Below, piece after piece: positions 34,601 to 45,930 of a DNA stretch of 64,000 nt. Origin of the DNA: Tachypleus tridentatus (taxonomy: Eukaryota > Arthropoda > Merostomata > Xiphosura > Limulidae); NCBI RefSeq assembly GCF_004210375.1, contig NC_134825.1, positions 41,410,348 to 41,474,347 on the forward strand, read 5' to 3'. The translations under genes were made by a program, and so were the position numbers. Within the stretch, counting starts at the first letter, position 1. Each line of letters starts with the position of its first letter. The notes under the pieces were generated by a model, which was not told the DNA's origin, searched no databases, and worked only from the letters and a program-made list of their open reading frames with translations.

Positions 34601-34697
34601 GATTAGTAGGGATGAATCACATCGTTATTCTGACATGGACTCTAATTCGAATTTAGTATACGATGGTGAGGCACTTGCTCTGGACAGCGAATTTTAG
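34551..34697 (+). other. Small ORF of 48 codons, possibly a transposase N-terminus
   Basis: MAQRYTPQEVSDRILMLISR, then DESHRYSDMDSNSNLVYDGE and a stop. The acidic, serine-rich start recalls piggyBac transposase N-termini (SDSD clusters), but it is too short to assign. It starts just beyond the hAT relic, on the opposite strand. Confidence 0.2.
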
Positions 34698-35706
34698 AGG
34701 TGCAAAAAATTGTTGAATAAAAAATTATAAAACAGTGAAAAAAATGTCGTGACCTCAAAAATATACAAGTGGTATTTAATAAAGTATTGAGGTGAAAGTT
34801 GACTTCATAGAAGTAAAAGCCAGTGCTTCAGAGTCGTGAAGTCAAGACAATTTTATAGGAGTCGGAGTCGATATTTCACGAATCAATTATATTTTATTCA
34901 TGAAATATTTTTTTTATTTTATAACTTAAATAAAAAGTCAATATATTTACATTATATATATATATATATATAGTATGGTAAAATTTTATCTGTCTTTCTA
35001 ATTTAATACAAGTCTTGTGGACAAATTCTCTTTGTAATTGCTGAGGTTTATCAGGCAAATTTTTGATGGTCAAATCAATTAAGGCAGAAATATCCTGATA
35101 TTCAATTATCTCAAAACCTAATTATCTTGAGGACGAATTCCCTTGAGACCGAACTGTTCAGAGGCCAAATTATCTTGCCAAAAAATTTCCTCTTCCAGTA
35201 TATTTATTTATATATATGTATAAAGAGAAAATACATTAAATTCGATGAAAACTTTGATATTTAAATTTTAAGTTTGATGTATTAATATTATATAGTTAAA
35301 AAAGTTAGGCAATTCAAAATGTTGTAATATATGAAATTTTTACTCAAAATTAGACAGGTGATTGCGCAACAAGCATCTCGACGCGGTTCAACAGCCGCAC
35401 TTCAGCATGTTTCTCAAACCCAGGTAAAGAACAACTGTTCTAAAAACAGCACTCTAAAATTCAATTCAAAACGACGCTATTATGAAAGAATAGTTAAAGC
35501 CAAACAAAATATATTAAACGAAAGATTGAACAATCGCCAACATTCAAACACTGTAAATGTAGTTCTTAGAATTATACTCATGCGCCTTTGTTGAAAACTG
35601 TATGATTTGACGAAGTTTGTGAGCTCGAAACATCATCTTTTTTTTCAAAATAAAATGTATAGAAATCTAGTGATTGTTCAACCTTTCATTTAATTTTCAA
35701 AGTATT
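34698..35706. other. No gene; contains a (TA)n microsatellite at 34953-34972
   Basis: AT-rich. The open frame 35331-35594 is positively charged but has no recognisable similarity. Confidence 0.45.
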
Positions 35707-35973
35707 GGTTTGAATTTCGCGTAAAGCTACATGAAGGCTATCTGCGCTAGCTGTCCTTCATGTAGTAGTGTAAGACTAGAGGAAAGGCAGCTAGTTATCA
35801 CCACCCACCGCCAACTCTTGGGCTACTCTTTTATCAACGAATAGTGGGATTCACCCTTACATTATAACACCCCTCATAGGTGAAAAGGCAAGCATGTTTG
35901 ATGTGAGGGGGATTTGAACCTGTGACCCTTGGATTAGGAATTGAGTGCCTTTACCACCTGTCTATGCTAGGTC
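35707..35973 (-). mobile_element. Thr-like tRNA SINE (family A), full length
   Basis: GTTTGAATTTCGCGTAAAGC on the left through ACCACCCACCGCCAACTCTT to the head complement (CCACCTGTCTATGCTAGGTC) on the right. More diverged than the copy at 42534. Confidence 0.85.
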
Positions 35974-36111
35974 TTTACAAATTATAGTTGAAAGCAGAAA
36001 CATAAGTTTTGAAAGTTGCAAACTTGTGTAAAAGCATTCGTGAGAATAAATTTTTTAATCAGAGTAATGACTGACCTCTGATCACATAAACAGTTGTGAT
36101 TGTTTATTTGT

Positions 36112-36172
36112 AGTTAAGTACAATGGGTTATCTGTGCTTTGCCCACCACGGTAACAAAACCTGGTTTGTAGC
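36112..36172 (-). mobile_element. Val-like tRNA SINE (family B), fragment
   Basis: AGTTAAGTACAATGGGTTAT, then CTGTGCTTTGCCCACCACGG and ACCTGGTTTGTAGCGTT correspond to tail and second half of the head; the first half of the head is missing. Confidence 0.7.
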
Positions 36173-36235
36173 GTTCATGATTATTACAATTAATGTATTA
36201 CAATAAACCAATTTGAAGTAAAAAGTGTTAAAGAG

Positions 36236-36300
36236 TTAACCTGAAGATGAGCTAAGAAGGTCAAAACGTTGTCCTGTAGTTTATTTTAATTAAAGTTTTA
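36236..36300 (+). repeat. Dispersed repeat with GGTCAAAACGTTGT core
   Basis: GTTAACCTGAAGATGAGCTA then AGAAGGTCAAAACGTTGTCC. The same core is seen inverted near 44683-44725 (ACAACGTTTCGACCTTCC) and diverged near 26535-26565. Its class is unknown to me. Confidence 0.5.
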
Positions 36301-36639
36301 ATACCCATATCAGCAGTATTGAGAATAGATTTGTAGCATTGTAAGTCAGCAGACATACAGCTAACAAGTAAAATAAAATCTGTAGAAAAATAACACATAT
36401 CGATATATATGCTAATTTGTATCGCTTTTTTCATGAGCAAAGAAAGTTTCAAACTTAAATATGGATATAATCGAGATATGTTACCCACAAATTACACTAC
36501 ATTTAGGATTTAAGTCAGCATTTAAAATTAAAAGCGTGTTCAAACCCAGAGACACCATATCCATCTCAATTCTCTCATGTGTGGTATGCAGATACATTTG
36601 TGGTAACTGTAGTTACCAGAATTGTTAAAACTTACACAT

Positions 36640-38890
36640 CAGATGAACAGCGATGCATAACAGTGAATTTTTATATTTACTGATATTATTTTTCTTGCGT
36701 TTCATTGGGATGATATGTTTAGAGTAAAACAAAATAGCGTAGCAAAATAATAATAATTTATACCATACCTTTAACAGTTCAGAGGCTGTGTATTATTTAT
36801 CTAGATCACTTCTAAACATTTGTCTTGGAAATCTTGGAAGACTGCAAACATATTGTTTTTCTTTAATGTCTGGCTTTCCATTTGTTACTGTAAGATACAA
36901 TGCCTGAATAAGAAGTGTAAATTGGTGACTAAATAATTCTGATAATATAAAAGATACATAAGTATTAAACAATTTAACCAATACTGTCACTAACATTATC
37001 ATTACAGTGGTAACATACCTTATGTACAAAATATACAAACTTTCTACTTCATGTACTATCACTGGATTCCTGACCCTTGATAACCATGATATCAGTATGT
37101 ACAAACATTTGGGAAGCCCACACAAATAATGTCTAAATTGTTCCAAAATTCCATTGCAAAAATAATTAATCCCATAATCTACAGCAAGAACTGTGAACTT
37201 ACAGCAAATTTGAACAAACAGTGCTCAAAATATGGTAGGAGAAATTCATTTGTGGCAAAAAGAAAAGAAACCTTACAAGGTTTGTTCTCAATTCCTTGTA
37301 ACGACAAACAAATACAAGTGTGTATAAAAAGTTGAATGTAGTAAACACTGTAACATAGCTTATCATTTTTCAGCAAGCTATATTGAAGATGGTAAAATAT
37401 TAGACATAAAAATTTATAAAACTCAAACATTTAAGAAAAAATTAAGTTACAGAGAAAACAGATGGAGTCAGTTTATAAAAGCAAACAAAAATGATGGGAT
37501 AATGCAAAGATTGTAACAATTTCAGACCATATGTAATTGTAGCAAAGCTATGTTATTATTTAAAGTTGTGGGTTCATTTATAAAATTTTGAACTTGATAA
37601 ACTTCTATACCTAATATTTTACACTATTATTTGTTGCTATAAACACACTGGTCAAATATTGATTTATTGTTCTATTGTTCATCAATACTTTCAATACATC
37701 TATGTGTATGAATATTATATAAAGCCTTGTTTTTATCTTTATTATAGCTTTACTATATAGTTGCTGGAAAACATTTTAGATGAAGCATAGAACTATGTAT
37801 TCAAGTAAAAAATATAGCTTTTAAGAATCTGGGTATTGTCAAACAATGATAACGTTTATGAGCAATATTAATGTGGAACCATTTTTGTTTATAAAGCAAG
37901 GCAAATAAATATCTTGAAGTTGCTGAAATTTTATCCAAAGGAACATTCCATTAGATTTATTAATCAATTTTGATTTTATTTTTGCCCCAGATTTTATAAT
38001 CTTGTTTGTAATTCAATTGTTTTATAAATTTTAAAACCTAAACATTTACAAAAAAAGAAATGGGGAGACATTCAAATAATGAGAAAGTTGAAATTCTATT
38101 TACTCCTACTCTTTGGCTGTAATACTGGTTGGCAGCACCTACCCTGAGAGGATTATCATTGCCACAAATCTGTTCATTTTATATATGTTTGTTGCTTAGT
38201 TCCAATGTTAATATTGTATTAAAAAAATGTAAAATTCACTGCAATACACAATTTATTTTATAATTTCCAAATATCTAAAGCCAACAGTCATAAATACAGT
38301 TTGAGAGTGACATTATTTTATTTTTGCTGTGAAACTTCCTTTCTTCCTCGTATTGATTATACATTTCAACCAGAAATAATTCTTGTTTATACATCTTCAA
38401 ATAATCTATAATAATTTATTTCAACAAAGTGTATTGGCAGGTCATTTGGCATGTAATTGTATTTTTGCTAATAAGCATATGTAAAACCTGGTTTCTTTGT
38501 CAAGTTATGACAGTACAATACATAGCTATGTGATGTAATTGGTTTTACTTCATTGCATATCATAAGTTTACCACAAAATAATCAATTCAAGATTGAACAA
38601 TACTCAATGATTTACACAAATGAAAAAGAGCTTACTTTTTATTAATGTTTAAAAATTTAAAATTGAAGTAAAAATGAAGACATAAAGAACAACAGCATAA
38701 AATAAAAATAAAAATATAACAGCAACTATTTAAATAAATAAAAGAAAAGCATGGATATATATTCCAGCCAAACTGATGAGAGACAAAGTTTTGATGAAAG
38801 ATTATATTCACATGTAATGCAGTAATTTAAATTTTGTAGGCCACTGAAATATTGTAAGTTAAACATTGATATGGAACAAGTAAATTGCAG
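36640..38890 (-). repeat. Segmental duplication, copy 2 (inverted relative to 25600-28115)
   Basis: Read on the minus strand it follows copy 1 from its intron (near 25620) to beyond the last exon remnant (near 28115). Examples are ACAATATTTCAG, ATATCCAT, TTGCTGTTATATTT, ATAAGCATATGTAAAACC and CTATTTTGTTTT. Exon remnant 3 of copy 1 has no convincing counterpart here; only GAAATTGTTACAAT (near 37530) remains as a possible trace. Confidence 0.72.
36760..36903 (-). pseudogene. PAK-like kinase pseudogene (second copy), C-lobe exon
   Basis: On the minus strand a TATTCAG acceptor precedes ALYLTVTNGKPDIKEK, very close to PAK ALYLIATNGKPEIKEK. A frameshift leads to VFQDFQDKCLEV (family VFQDFLDKCLEVD), and a further shift and a stop precede YTASELLK (family RATASELLKH). 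So the exon is recognisable over its whole length but disrupted twice. It is the counterpart of exon remnant 4 at 27872. In the other copy the ASELLK segment is inverted; here it keeps the coding orientation. No intact PAK exons lie nearby. Confidence 0.88.
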
Positions 38891-39626
38891 ATGTTTTGTC
38901 TTCTCCATTTGGAACTACACGAGTACAAAGGCATGTGTCTCAAAACTTACTTACTTTAACATTACCACCCATTTCAAGTAAAATAAAGTAAAAACACTGA
39001 AAATCTGGAATTCATTATATTAATGAAAACATGGAGGAGTTTGTATTATTTAATGTTTAGAAACCATTAAAAATGGAGAGGCTTTTTCAAAAATAATGTG
39101 TTCATAATCTGTAGTTCTGGAGTTGAGAACTTTAAATATTCCTAAAGTATGAGGTGTGTGGTTGTTCTAAACGTGGAGTTAAATACAACTTAATTAGGTG
39201 GATTATTAGCTTATATCTGCTTCTTGCTGATATTTTCATGTGCCACTTATCTATATATATGGATTGCCTGCTACATACCATCAGTTAGAGAAAATATGCC
39301 ATCATCATAAAACAAAAAAACACAGAATAATGCATCATATTTTGTTTTCTTTATTAAATTGTTCTTTGTATTATTGTTGAAACTTAACATCACTTATGTG
39401 TATGAACACTAGTTTTATTTTGTATGGAAACAGTTTTAATTATATCTTATCTAAGCCTAAATGAACTGAAAGAGTGTTCATGTGCAATTCAACTTTTATA
39501 CAAACTTCAATAGTAGTTAATAATAATTTGGTGACCTTTTAGTTGAAAACACCAGATTTTATAAGTTAGGTAAATAAAGTTTGTTTTTTATGATATAATG
39601 AAATGGGCCTTAACTAAGATAAATGT
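38891..39626. other. No feature recognised
   Basis: AT-rich. I looked for the catalytic-loop exon of the second PAK copy here and did not find it. Confidence 0.45.
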
Positions 39627-39639
39627 TCATTTTGTGAAA

Positions 39640-40267
39640 GAAAGTTGTTGCATAGTCGTTATATACATAGCTACACAAATGGCTATCTGTGTCACTAGAG
39701 TTACATCAAGTGACCTTCTGGAGATATAGCGAATCTGTCCTGAGAGGAGGATTGGTGTTCTTTGAATTTCTGTTTTGCCTTTTTCCAGTTGCAAAAACCG
39801 GTGGATATGAAGGTATACTCCACTGGCTTCTCCAATTTCCTTGTAAAAAGGCTCTATTTTCTGCCTTGGCACAAAGAAAGCATATGACATTTTGGGTCTG
39901 ATTGTCGAAGTGCAGCCATGGGAACTCATCAGACCACGTGCCCTGGAAGTTGATATTTTGCTTTCTGTCGTGGTATTAGTTGTGCGTCTGGATGATATGG
40001 CTTTCCACATTGTATCTGTGGAGTGTCTAATTTTTAATTACCGCACAAACTTGTTTCACAACTATCTGGTGGTTCATGATGTGCAATAGTTGCACAAGTA
40101 TTTTCAGACTCGTCCTCTGATGAACATGGTATTTCCTCTGTATGGCAAGTTTCTATTCCTTTGCTTGAGGTTGTTGGATTACCTGCATCTGCATCGTCAC
40201 TTGTAGTACTAGTAACTGGCTTGCAGAACTGTCTAATATCGGAAAGTTTCAGACGCTTGCTTGTCAT
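39640..40267 (-). pseudogene. hAT transposase N-terminus with TTF-type zinc finger
   Basis: The ATG at 40267 starts MTSKRLKLSDIRQFCKPVTS, followed by an acidic, serine/threonine-rich linker and CETSLCGN. After a stop the same protein goes on with KLDTPQ, QGTWSDEFPWLHFDNQTQ and NVICFLCAKAENRAFLQGN. The W..EFPWL and C..C pattern is the TTF-type zinc finger at the N-terminus of ZMYM1/THAP12-like hAT transposases. After a frameshift, VFATGKRQNRNSKNTN resembles the next block (family FISTGFCNWKKA), and similarity ends. It matches the missing N-terminal part of the element at 29160, but sits 9 kb away as a separate insertion. Confidence 0.72.
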
Positions 40268-41380
40268 AATTGGAATCTGTTTCCCAGATGACTCAACATG
40301 CTGAAATACAGTCTTTATTGAAAAACTCTAACGTACAACGAACGAAGATAGAACAGAATGGAAGTAGGACTGAACTGTACAATGTATTTAAGTCGAACGC
40401 GCGAACCTCACAGTGACTACCGAGCCGACTGACCGCCTGGGCATCGCTGGACAATAATGTGTGCTAGTTATAACACAAGTAATTGCAAGTTTCTCGAAAA
40501 ATACTTAAACAATCACAAATATATTATATTCCTGTTAAAGCTCATCAAAAGGCAAACACGTTGTGATATAATGTCTATAAGCACGTCTATTAAATAAAAA
40601 CAACTAAACAAAAACTAGCAATACAATTCGAGTAGAGGTTTCAGGCCGTTGAAATCGCTCCTTTTGTGTTCTAATTATAGAAGAAAATACAATATTTTTG
40701 CTCTCTATAACAAGTGAATATATTGTTCTTTTACCATAAAGCACCAGCACTTTATTAGAGGGCAGTGATAATCTGAAATTTCATGGATTAATGAGGGCCA
40801 CAAACACAGGTCTAATTAGCTCTGTTGTAAAATCGATGCTAAGACTAAAGGGAGCGTAGGGGGGGAGGTGATGTATGGCGCGTCTGGATCCGAGCGGCCC
40901 GAACCTGTCGTTAACTGTACACTAAACGTACACTATGGTCAGCGACTTCGGCAGCTAAGAAGAGTAAGGCGTTCGACAATTAAACCGACTAGACATGCAT
41001 AAGAACAAATGGCGTAAGAAAATTGCACAATATACACATAAGATTGATGCAGCTACAAATGGCCTGCCAGATCTAGATCACAGGAGTTTACGCTTGGCAG
41101 TATATTTTCGAATTTCATGCTCTGTTCAATTTGTTGTGATGAAAATTTTACTTAATCTTGCACTACGTACAAGACGTAGGTAGATTATGTGATAGTGCTT
41201 GCAAGCCTTGCATGTATACTTAGGCTTACTGACTGATACTTACGAACTATCGCTGAGATCGAAAAGCTTAGAAGCAGGCCTATATTAAAGATGTACATTT
41301 AGGCTACTGAAAAAGCCTACATCTAAGTTTAATTATGTAATTCGATTGGTACGAACACAAAAATCACAAGAACAAATAAA
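40268..41380. promoter_or_regulatory. hAT 5' leader, CpG-richer, possible transposase promoter
   Basis: On the minus strand CGACTTAAATACATTGTACA followed by TTCAGTC lies about 110-130 bases before the ORF ATG at 40267, a plausible TATA-like box and initiator. The stretch has many CpG sites (CGCGCGAACC, GGCGCGTC, GAGCGGCC), unlike the surroundings. No transcription data support it. Confidence 0.3.
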
Positions 41381-41534
41381 TTTATGAGCCTGTGATACAA
41401 TAAAGCAATTCAACTGACCAAGCTGTAGGGAGGGATGATTGTATGCACCGTCCCCACCTAAAATGAAGGGAGGATGTATCCCCATCCCCAGGATCTACGC
41501 CCCTGCTGGTAGTAATTCTACGATACCCAATGTG

Positions 41535-41804
41535 TTTGTTTTTATTACGCGCAAAGCTACACAAGAATTGTATGCGCTAGCCGTCCCTAATTTAGCAGTG
41601 AAAGACTAGAGGATAATCAGTTAGTCATCATCATCCACCGCCAACTCTTGGGCTTCTCTTTTACCAACGAATAGTGGAATTGACCGTCGTATTATAACAC
41701 CCCCACTGCTGAAAGGGCGAGCATGTTTGGTGCGACGGGCATTCAAACTCGCGATTTTCAGATTACGAGTCAAGCGTCTTAACCACCTGGCCATGTTGGG
41801 CCCA
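41535..41804 (-). mobile_element. Thr-like tRNA SINE (family A), full length
   Basis: Tail complement at the left (TTTATTACGCGCAAAGCTA) and head complement at the right (CCACCTGGCCATGTTGGGCC). Flanked by ACCCAATGTG (41525-41534) and ACCCGATGTG (41805-41814), a 10-bp target duplication with one mismatch. Confidence 0.9.
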
Positions 41805-41814
41805 ACCCGATGTG

Positions 41815-42533
41815 TATATTGTATGATCACACTAATGACCAAAACGTTGTATCTGTTTTAAATAATAATCTTCGTTACCGTAAAACCTGTTACATGTAAT
41901 AAAATAACACTTAACCAATAAGTAAACTTAAAACGAAACTATTAAAGTGAGATTTGTTTCTGAAGTATTTTGATACACGTTTTCACATGCTAATACAATT
42001 TTGTGTCTTTCAATAAATGCATAAGATAAAGATACGTATATTAATTATTTTGTCCCAACAGCTTTCATTAACTCTTTTCTTTTCTAAAAAAATATTTTAA
42101 AATATTTGAAGTTTGATATTTTAAACCTGTTCGACACTTCAAGCAATACATTAGTTAAAGGACTATGCTAGAAATCTCCAGGTTCGGAAGCAACCGTTCC
42201 TAATTTACAACTGGTGATTAGATGTGGGTGGGAGAGTGAATCATTCAGCAGCACCCACTGCATACCTTTAACGGAATGTACCGACACTGAACTACTGCTT
42301 TTGTAAAATATTCACTGCTGAAAGTATAAATATTGTATGACAACATTGTGTGTTCTCGGACATTGGACTTTCCAATATGCAACCTGACATACTAAATGCC
42401 ACGTCTTCTGTGGAATGAAAATAATTTGCATTTTTTAAGTAGAATAATGTTTGCTTTAAAGGAATGTGAAAGGAATATGTAACGGCTTTACCGTTGTGCA
42501 TTTATTTTAATGCCTAAGCATGTTTTTGTAGGG
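41815..42533. other. No gene recognised
   Basis: AT-rich. A stretch at 42170-42280 (GATGTGGGTGGGAGAG, GCAGCACCCACTGCATACC) resembles other repeat middles but I could not match it to a family. Confidence 0.4.
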
Positions 42534-42810
42534 GCCCGGCATGGCCAGGTGGTAAGGGAAGTCGACTCGTAATCCGAGGGTCGCGAGTTCGAATTCTTGT
42601 CACACCAAACATGCTCGCCCTTTCAGCCGTGGGGGCGTTATAATGTGACGGTCAATCCCACTATTCGTTGGTAAAAGGGTAGCCCAAGAGTTGGCGGTGG
42701 GTAGTGATGACTAGCTGCCTTCCCTCTAGTTTTACACTGCTACATTAGGGACGGCTAGCGCAGATACCCGTCGTGTAGCTTTGCACGAAATTCAAAACAA
42801 ACCAAACCAA
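42534..42810 (+). mobile_element. Thr-like tRNA SINE (family A), best-preserved copy
   Basis: GCCCGGCATGGCCAGGTGG, anticodon loop CTCGTAA (CGT, Thr), B-box-like GGGTCGCGAGTTCGAATTC, body CTCGCCCTTTCAGCCGTGGG, GTCAATCCCACTATTCGTTG, AGTTGGCGGTGGGTAGTGAT, and tail CGTGTAGCTTTGCACGAAAT then TCAAAACAAACCAAACC. I used this copy as the reference for family A. It looks like a SINE, not a functional tRNA, because the acceptor stem does not close. Confidence 0.93.
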
Positions 42811-43320
42811 TCCTTTTGTGTGTGACGTATATTCGTCACAGTTAACAGGTGGATCATTGTTGTCAAGTGGACTTTCGGAAAACTCGCGTGATTTGTATAA
42901 AAAAACAGCCAACCAAGAGCCCAGATACAATATTATTATTGGACAGCTACAGTCAGTGTGCTACAGGTGTAGAAAGCCATAACTGTGATTAACGTCTATA
43001 TTTAATTGGAAAACTACAGAATTTGACCAGAAACATTATAGATTTCGAAAATTATCAATCGTTCAACTTCAGTGAATTACTTCGGACGTTATTATTTCTC
43101 CGAGGACAATAAATATCTCCCTCGCCGAAAGAAGTTAACTCGTATGATTTGAAGCTATCTAAGAAAGGCGTCATTAGTATAGACGCCAACCAAACTAGCT
43201 AACTTAAGCAAGATGTGTAACAATATTTACTTAGAATTAATTTGCTCGTCGTGTATCGTCGATAAAATATTCGGTTCCAGACCGGATATAAAACTCAATA
43301 CTGTTTGTAAAACTGCTCTT
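42811..43320 (+). repeat. LTR-like dispersed repeat, copy 2
   Basis: GATTTGTATAAAAAAACAGC (TATA box), then AATATTATTATTGGACAGCT and ACAGTCAGTGTGCTACAGG parallel copy 1 at 2080-2150. The 3' part (GATAAAATATTCGGTTCCAG) parallels copy 3 near 45858. The 5' part may be displaced by the SINE just before it. Confidence 0.45.
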
Positions 43321-43553
43321 TTTTAGCCATCATTTGTAATAATTATTAGTAATAATTGTTATTATAAATTGTATTATTTTTATGTTTGTATACTAAAATA
43401 TATTTGTGTTAAAAGAGTACATTGTGTGTATCAATCTTGTTAACAAATATAAATTTCATACATATTAACAGTTAATTAACCACTAAATTTAAATTTCAAG
43501 TAACTTGGAAGGAAACTCTTTTTAAATAATAATTCATAACACTTGTAAGCTAA

Positions 43554-43663
43554 TTTAGTTTGTTTAGAATTAAGCACAAAGTTACACAAGAGACTATCTA
43601 TGCTGTGCCAATCATGGGTATCGAAACCCGGTTTTTAAACGTTTAGGTCCGCAGACATACCGC
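43554..43663 (-). mobile_element. Val-like tRNA SINE (family B), 5'-truncated
   Basis: GAATTAAGCACAAAGTTACA to GTCCGCAGACATACCGC, lacking the first bases of the head. Flanked by TGTAAGCTAA (43544-43553) and TGTAAGATAA (43664-43673), a 10-bp duplication with one mismatch. Confidence 0.8.
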
Positions 43664-43673
43664 TGTAAGATAA

Positions 43674-44068
43674 ATGATAAATAAATGTCATTATTAAATG
43701 CCAAAACTCACCAAAATAAACTCAAAATTGAATTGAAAAAGGCTCAACTGAATCTTAACAAAATCTATAAGATTTCTACAAAACCTCAATCAAAACATGT
43801 CTTAACATCTTTAAAAGATCTATATTATTTGATACACGACAGTTAGAAATAACAATTACACTAAATGTAATTATTTTGTAACATACATTTCCAATCATCA
43901 TTTGTTCACTATGTAAGTTTTCACAAACCACACTGGTTGTACAATGTTCCTTTCATCAAAATTATCGTAACAGCAGACATATGGTAGTGAAACCATAACA
44001 CAGATCAAGCGTTATACGTATAACACACTCCTTACATACAATGAGTACAACCTCACATTACAACTGAA
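43674..44068. other. No feature recognised
   Basis: AT-rich with no coding similarity. Confidence 0.45.
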
Positions 44069-44078
44069 CAAGTGAGTC

Positions 44079-44279
44079 TCACCAAACATGCTCGCCCTTT
44101 CAGCCGTGGAGGCGTTATACTACGACAGTCAATCCCACTATTCGTTAGTAAAAGGGTAGCCTAAGAGTTGGCGGTGGGTGGTGATGACTAGCTGCCTTCC
44201 CTCTAGTCTTATACTGCTAAATTAGTGACGGCTAGCGCAGATAGCCCTCGAGTAGCTTTGCGCGAAATTCAAAACAAAT
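44079..44279 (+). mobile_element. Thr-like tRNA SINE (family A), lacking the tRNA head
   Basis: Starts TCACCAAACATGCTCGCCC, just after the tRNA-like head, and runs to the tail GAGTAGCTTTGCGCGAAATT. Flanked by CAAGTGAGTC (44069-44078) and CAAGTGATTC (44280-44289). A target duplication around a headless copy means the truncation happened at insertion, not later. Confidence 0.9.
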
Positions 44280-44289
44280 CAAGTGATTC

Positions 44290-45484
44290 GTGGGAGTGTT
44301 CTTTAATGAACCTGTTTTAGTATGAACAGTTGTAACACTGATGCACCACTCAACGAAAAAATAAAAGATCCCTGAACAAGGTGCAGGTTTCCATAAATGA
44401 AAATTGTTTTGATGTATCAGTGTCTGTCATCACTGCTGAGCAGTGTTGGATAGTATGAAACGACCAGAAAAGTGTGTTTGAAAGTGCTATCGACTGACAT
44501 TAGTCACTGCATTCTAACACTTTAAAATTACAACAAGTAATTACAAACAACATTTCCTATTTACAAAATTTAAAATTTTAATGAAGCCGTACAGCTTCCA
44601 CTAAACATTCTTTTAGTTGTGTTTCTCAAAACGTACGGGTATGGGCGTTAACACTTTTATTATTAATACAGCAAAAAACAACGTTTCGACCTTCCAAGGT
44701 CATTTTCAGGTTAACAAGTAGAGAGTTTGCAACTGACCGTTGCCGGCCGTTCTGAGATACATTTTTATTTCAAGGAGGTTTCTGGTAGTCAAGAAGAATT
44801 CTTTTAGTTCCATGAACACATCAAGCAGGAATTAACTCCTGACTTCAACTTAAATGGTATGATAAATTATTAAGTTATGAGACTAATTGTATCACCCGTC
44901 AGCTGGAATTAATGTATATATATATATATACATACATATATGCGAAGCTTAACAAATAACATTCGGGTAGTTCTGTAATGTTTTGTTTTGATAAATTCGA
45001 GAAGACAACGAAAAAAAAATCAGAATAGTTTGTTAGGAGACATGTACACCGTTTTATATACATTGTCTGTTGATCAACAATGTAGTCTTGTTTTAATTTA
45101 ATATATGTAGTTTTTCATATATTTATATAAAACTATATGTTTTGTTGAAATTAATATGATATAGAATTTCGAAAACAAAGGTTAAGTAACTTTTAATAAT
45201 CTAATTAATTTATTTTCCGTTTTAAAGACGAAAATAATTATAATATTTTATAAAGTTTGTGTTTACTTAATATAATAATATTCAAACATTTTAACGAAAT
45301 TTTGGTCCAGTGAAGATGGCAGAGTCTATTGTCCTGCGATCTACTGTGTAACGGTTGTTATTCAAATGACTGGGTGAGAATATAGCTTCTAGACCTGACG
45401 AGCCATGGCACTGAGTGAAAGACCTCGTTAGTACTGGATGTATCAGATATACCACTGTAGCTGTGGCATTATTATTTTTTATTT
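44290..45484. other. No gene; minor repeats
   Basis: Contains the inverted GAAACGTTGT-type repeat at 44683-44735 (ACAACGTTTCGACCTTCC and AGGTCATTTTCAGGTTAAC) and a short (TA)n run at 44916-44942. Otherwise AT-rich with no coding similarity. Confidence 0.5.
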
Positions 45485-45930
45485 GTTTTGTAATGGATTT
45501 ACTGTTATCCATTTAGTTTAATATATACGTTGGTTTCAGTTTAATGCATGTACCATGTATTGCTAAACGTGTATTGCGCAAAATGCGTCTGTTCTCTAAA
45601 TTTTAGAAGATTCTTGAACAAAAGAATCAACAGTAAACGATGTGTGTAAAATGCTAATGGTTGTCAATATTGTTGCTAATTGAACTTTCCAGAAATTCTC
45701 CTAATGAGCATAAAATGTAGCTCTCGCAAGATGCGAAGAGACAACATAATACTGTTGTCCAGCTACAAGTACAATCAATATATTATAAGCACTCCTGTCA
45801 AGTGAACTGTATCTGCGTATTAACGTAAAATTAATTCGCTGTCGTGGACCTGAACATTTGATAAAATATTCAGTTCCAGACCAAATAGAACACTGAATAT
45901 TGTTTATAGCTAAGTGACATCGTTCATGAT
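45485..45930 (+). repeat. LTR-like dispersed repeat, copy 3
   Basis: TGTAATGGATTTACTGTTAT at the start matches TGTAACAGATTTACTATT at 1838. AGAAGATTC, AAGAATCAACA, TGTGTGTAAAATGCTA, TGTTGTCCAGCTAC and AAATATTCAGTTCCAGACC follow in the same order as in the other two copies. Confidence 0.45.

Larger units (their letters stand above)
39640..41505 (-). mobile_element. hAT element, 5' half only
   Basis: The minus strand starts at 41505 with CAGGGGCGTAGATCC, similar to the end CAGGGGTGTAGCCA of the hAT at 29160-31413. About 1.2 kb of relatively CpG-rich leader follows, then an ORF from 40267 that stops being hAT-like near 39640. The 3' half and the other terminal repeat are absent. Confidence 0.7.

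Noticed and set aside
37500-37560. Trace of PAK exon 3 in the second copy (GAAATTGTTACAAT)
   Set aside because: Only 14 bases match, with no extended protein similarity; not enough to call an exon.
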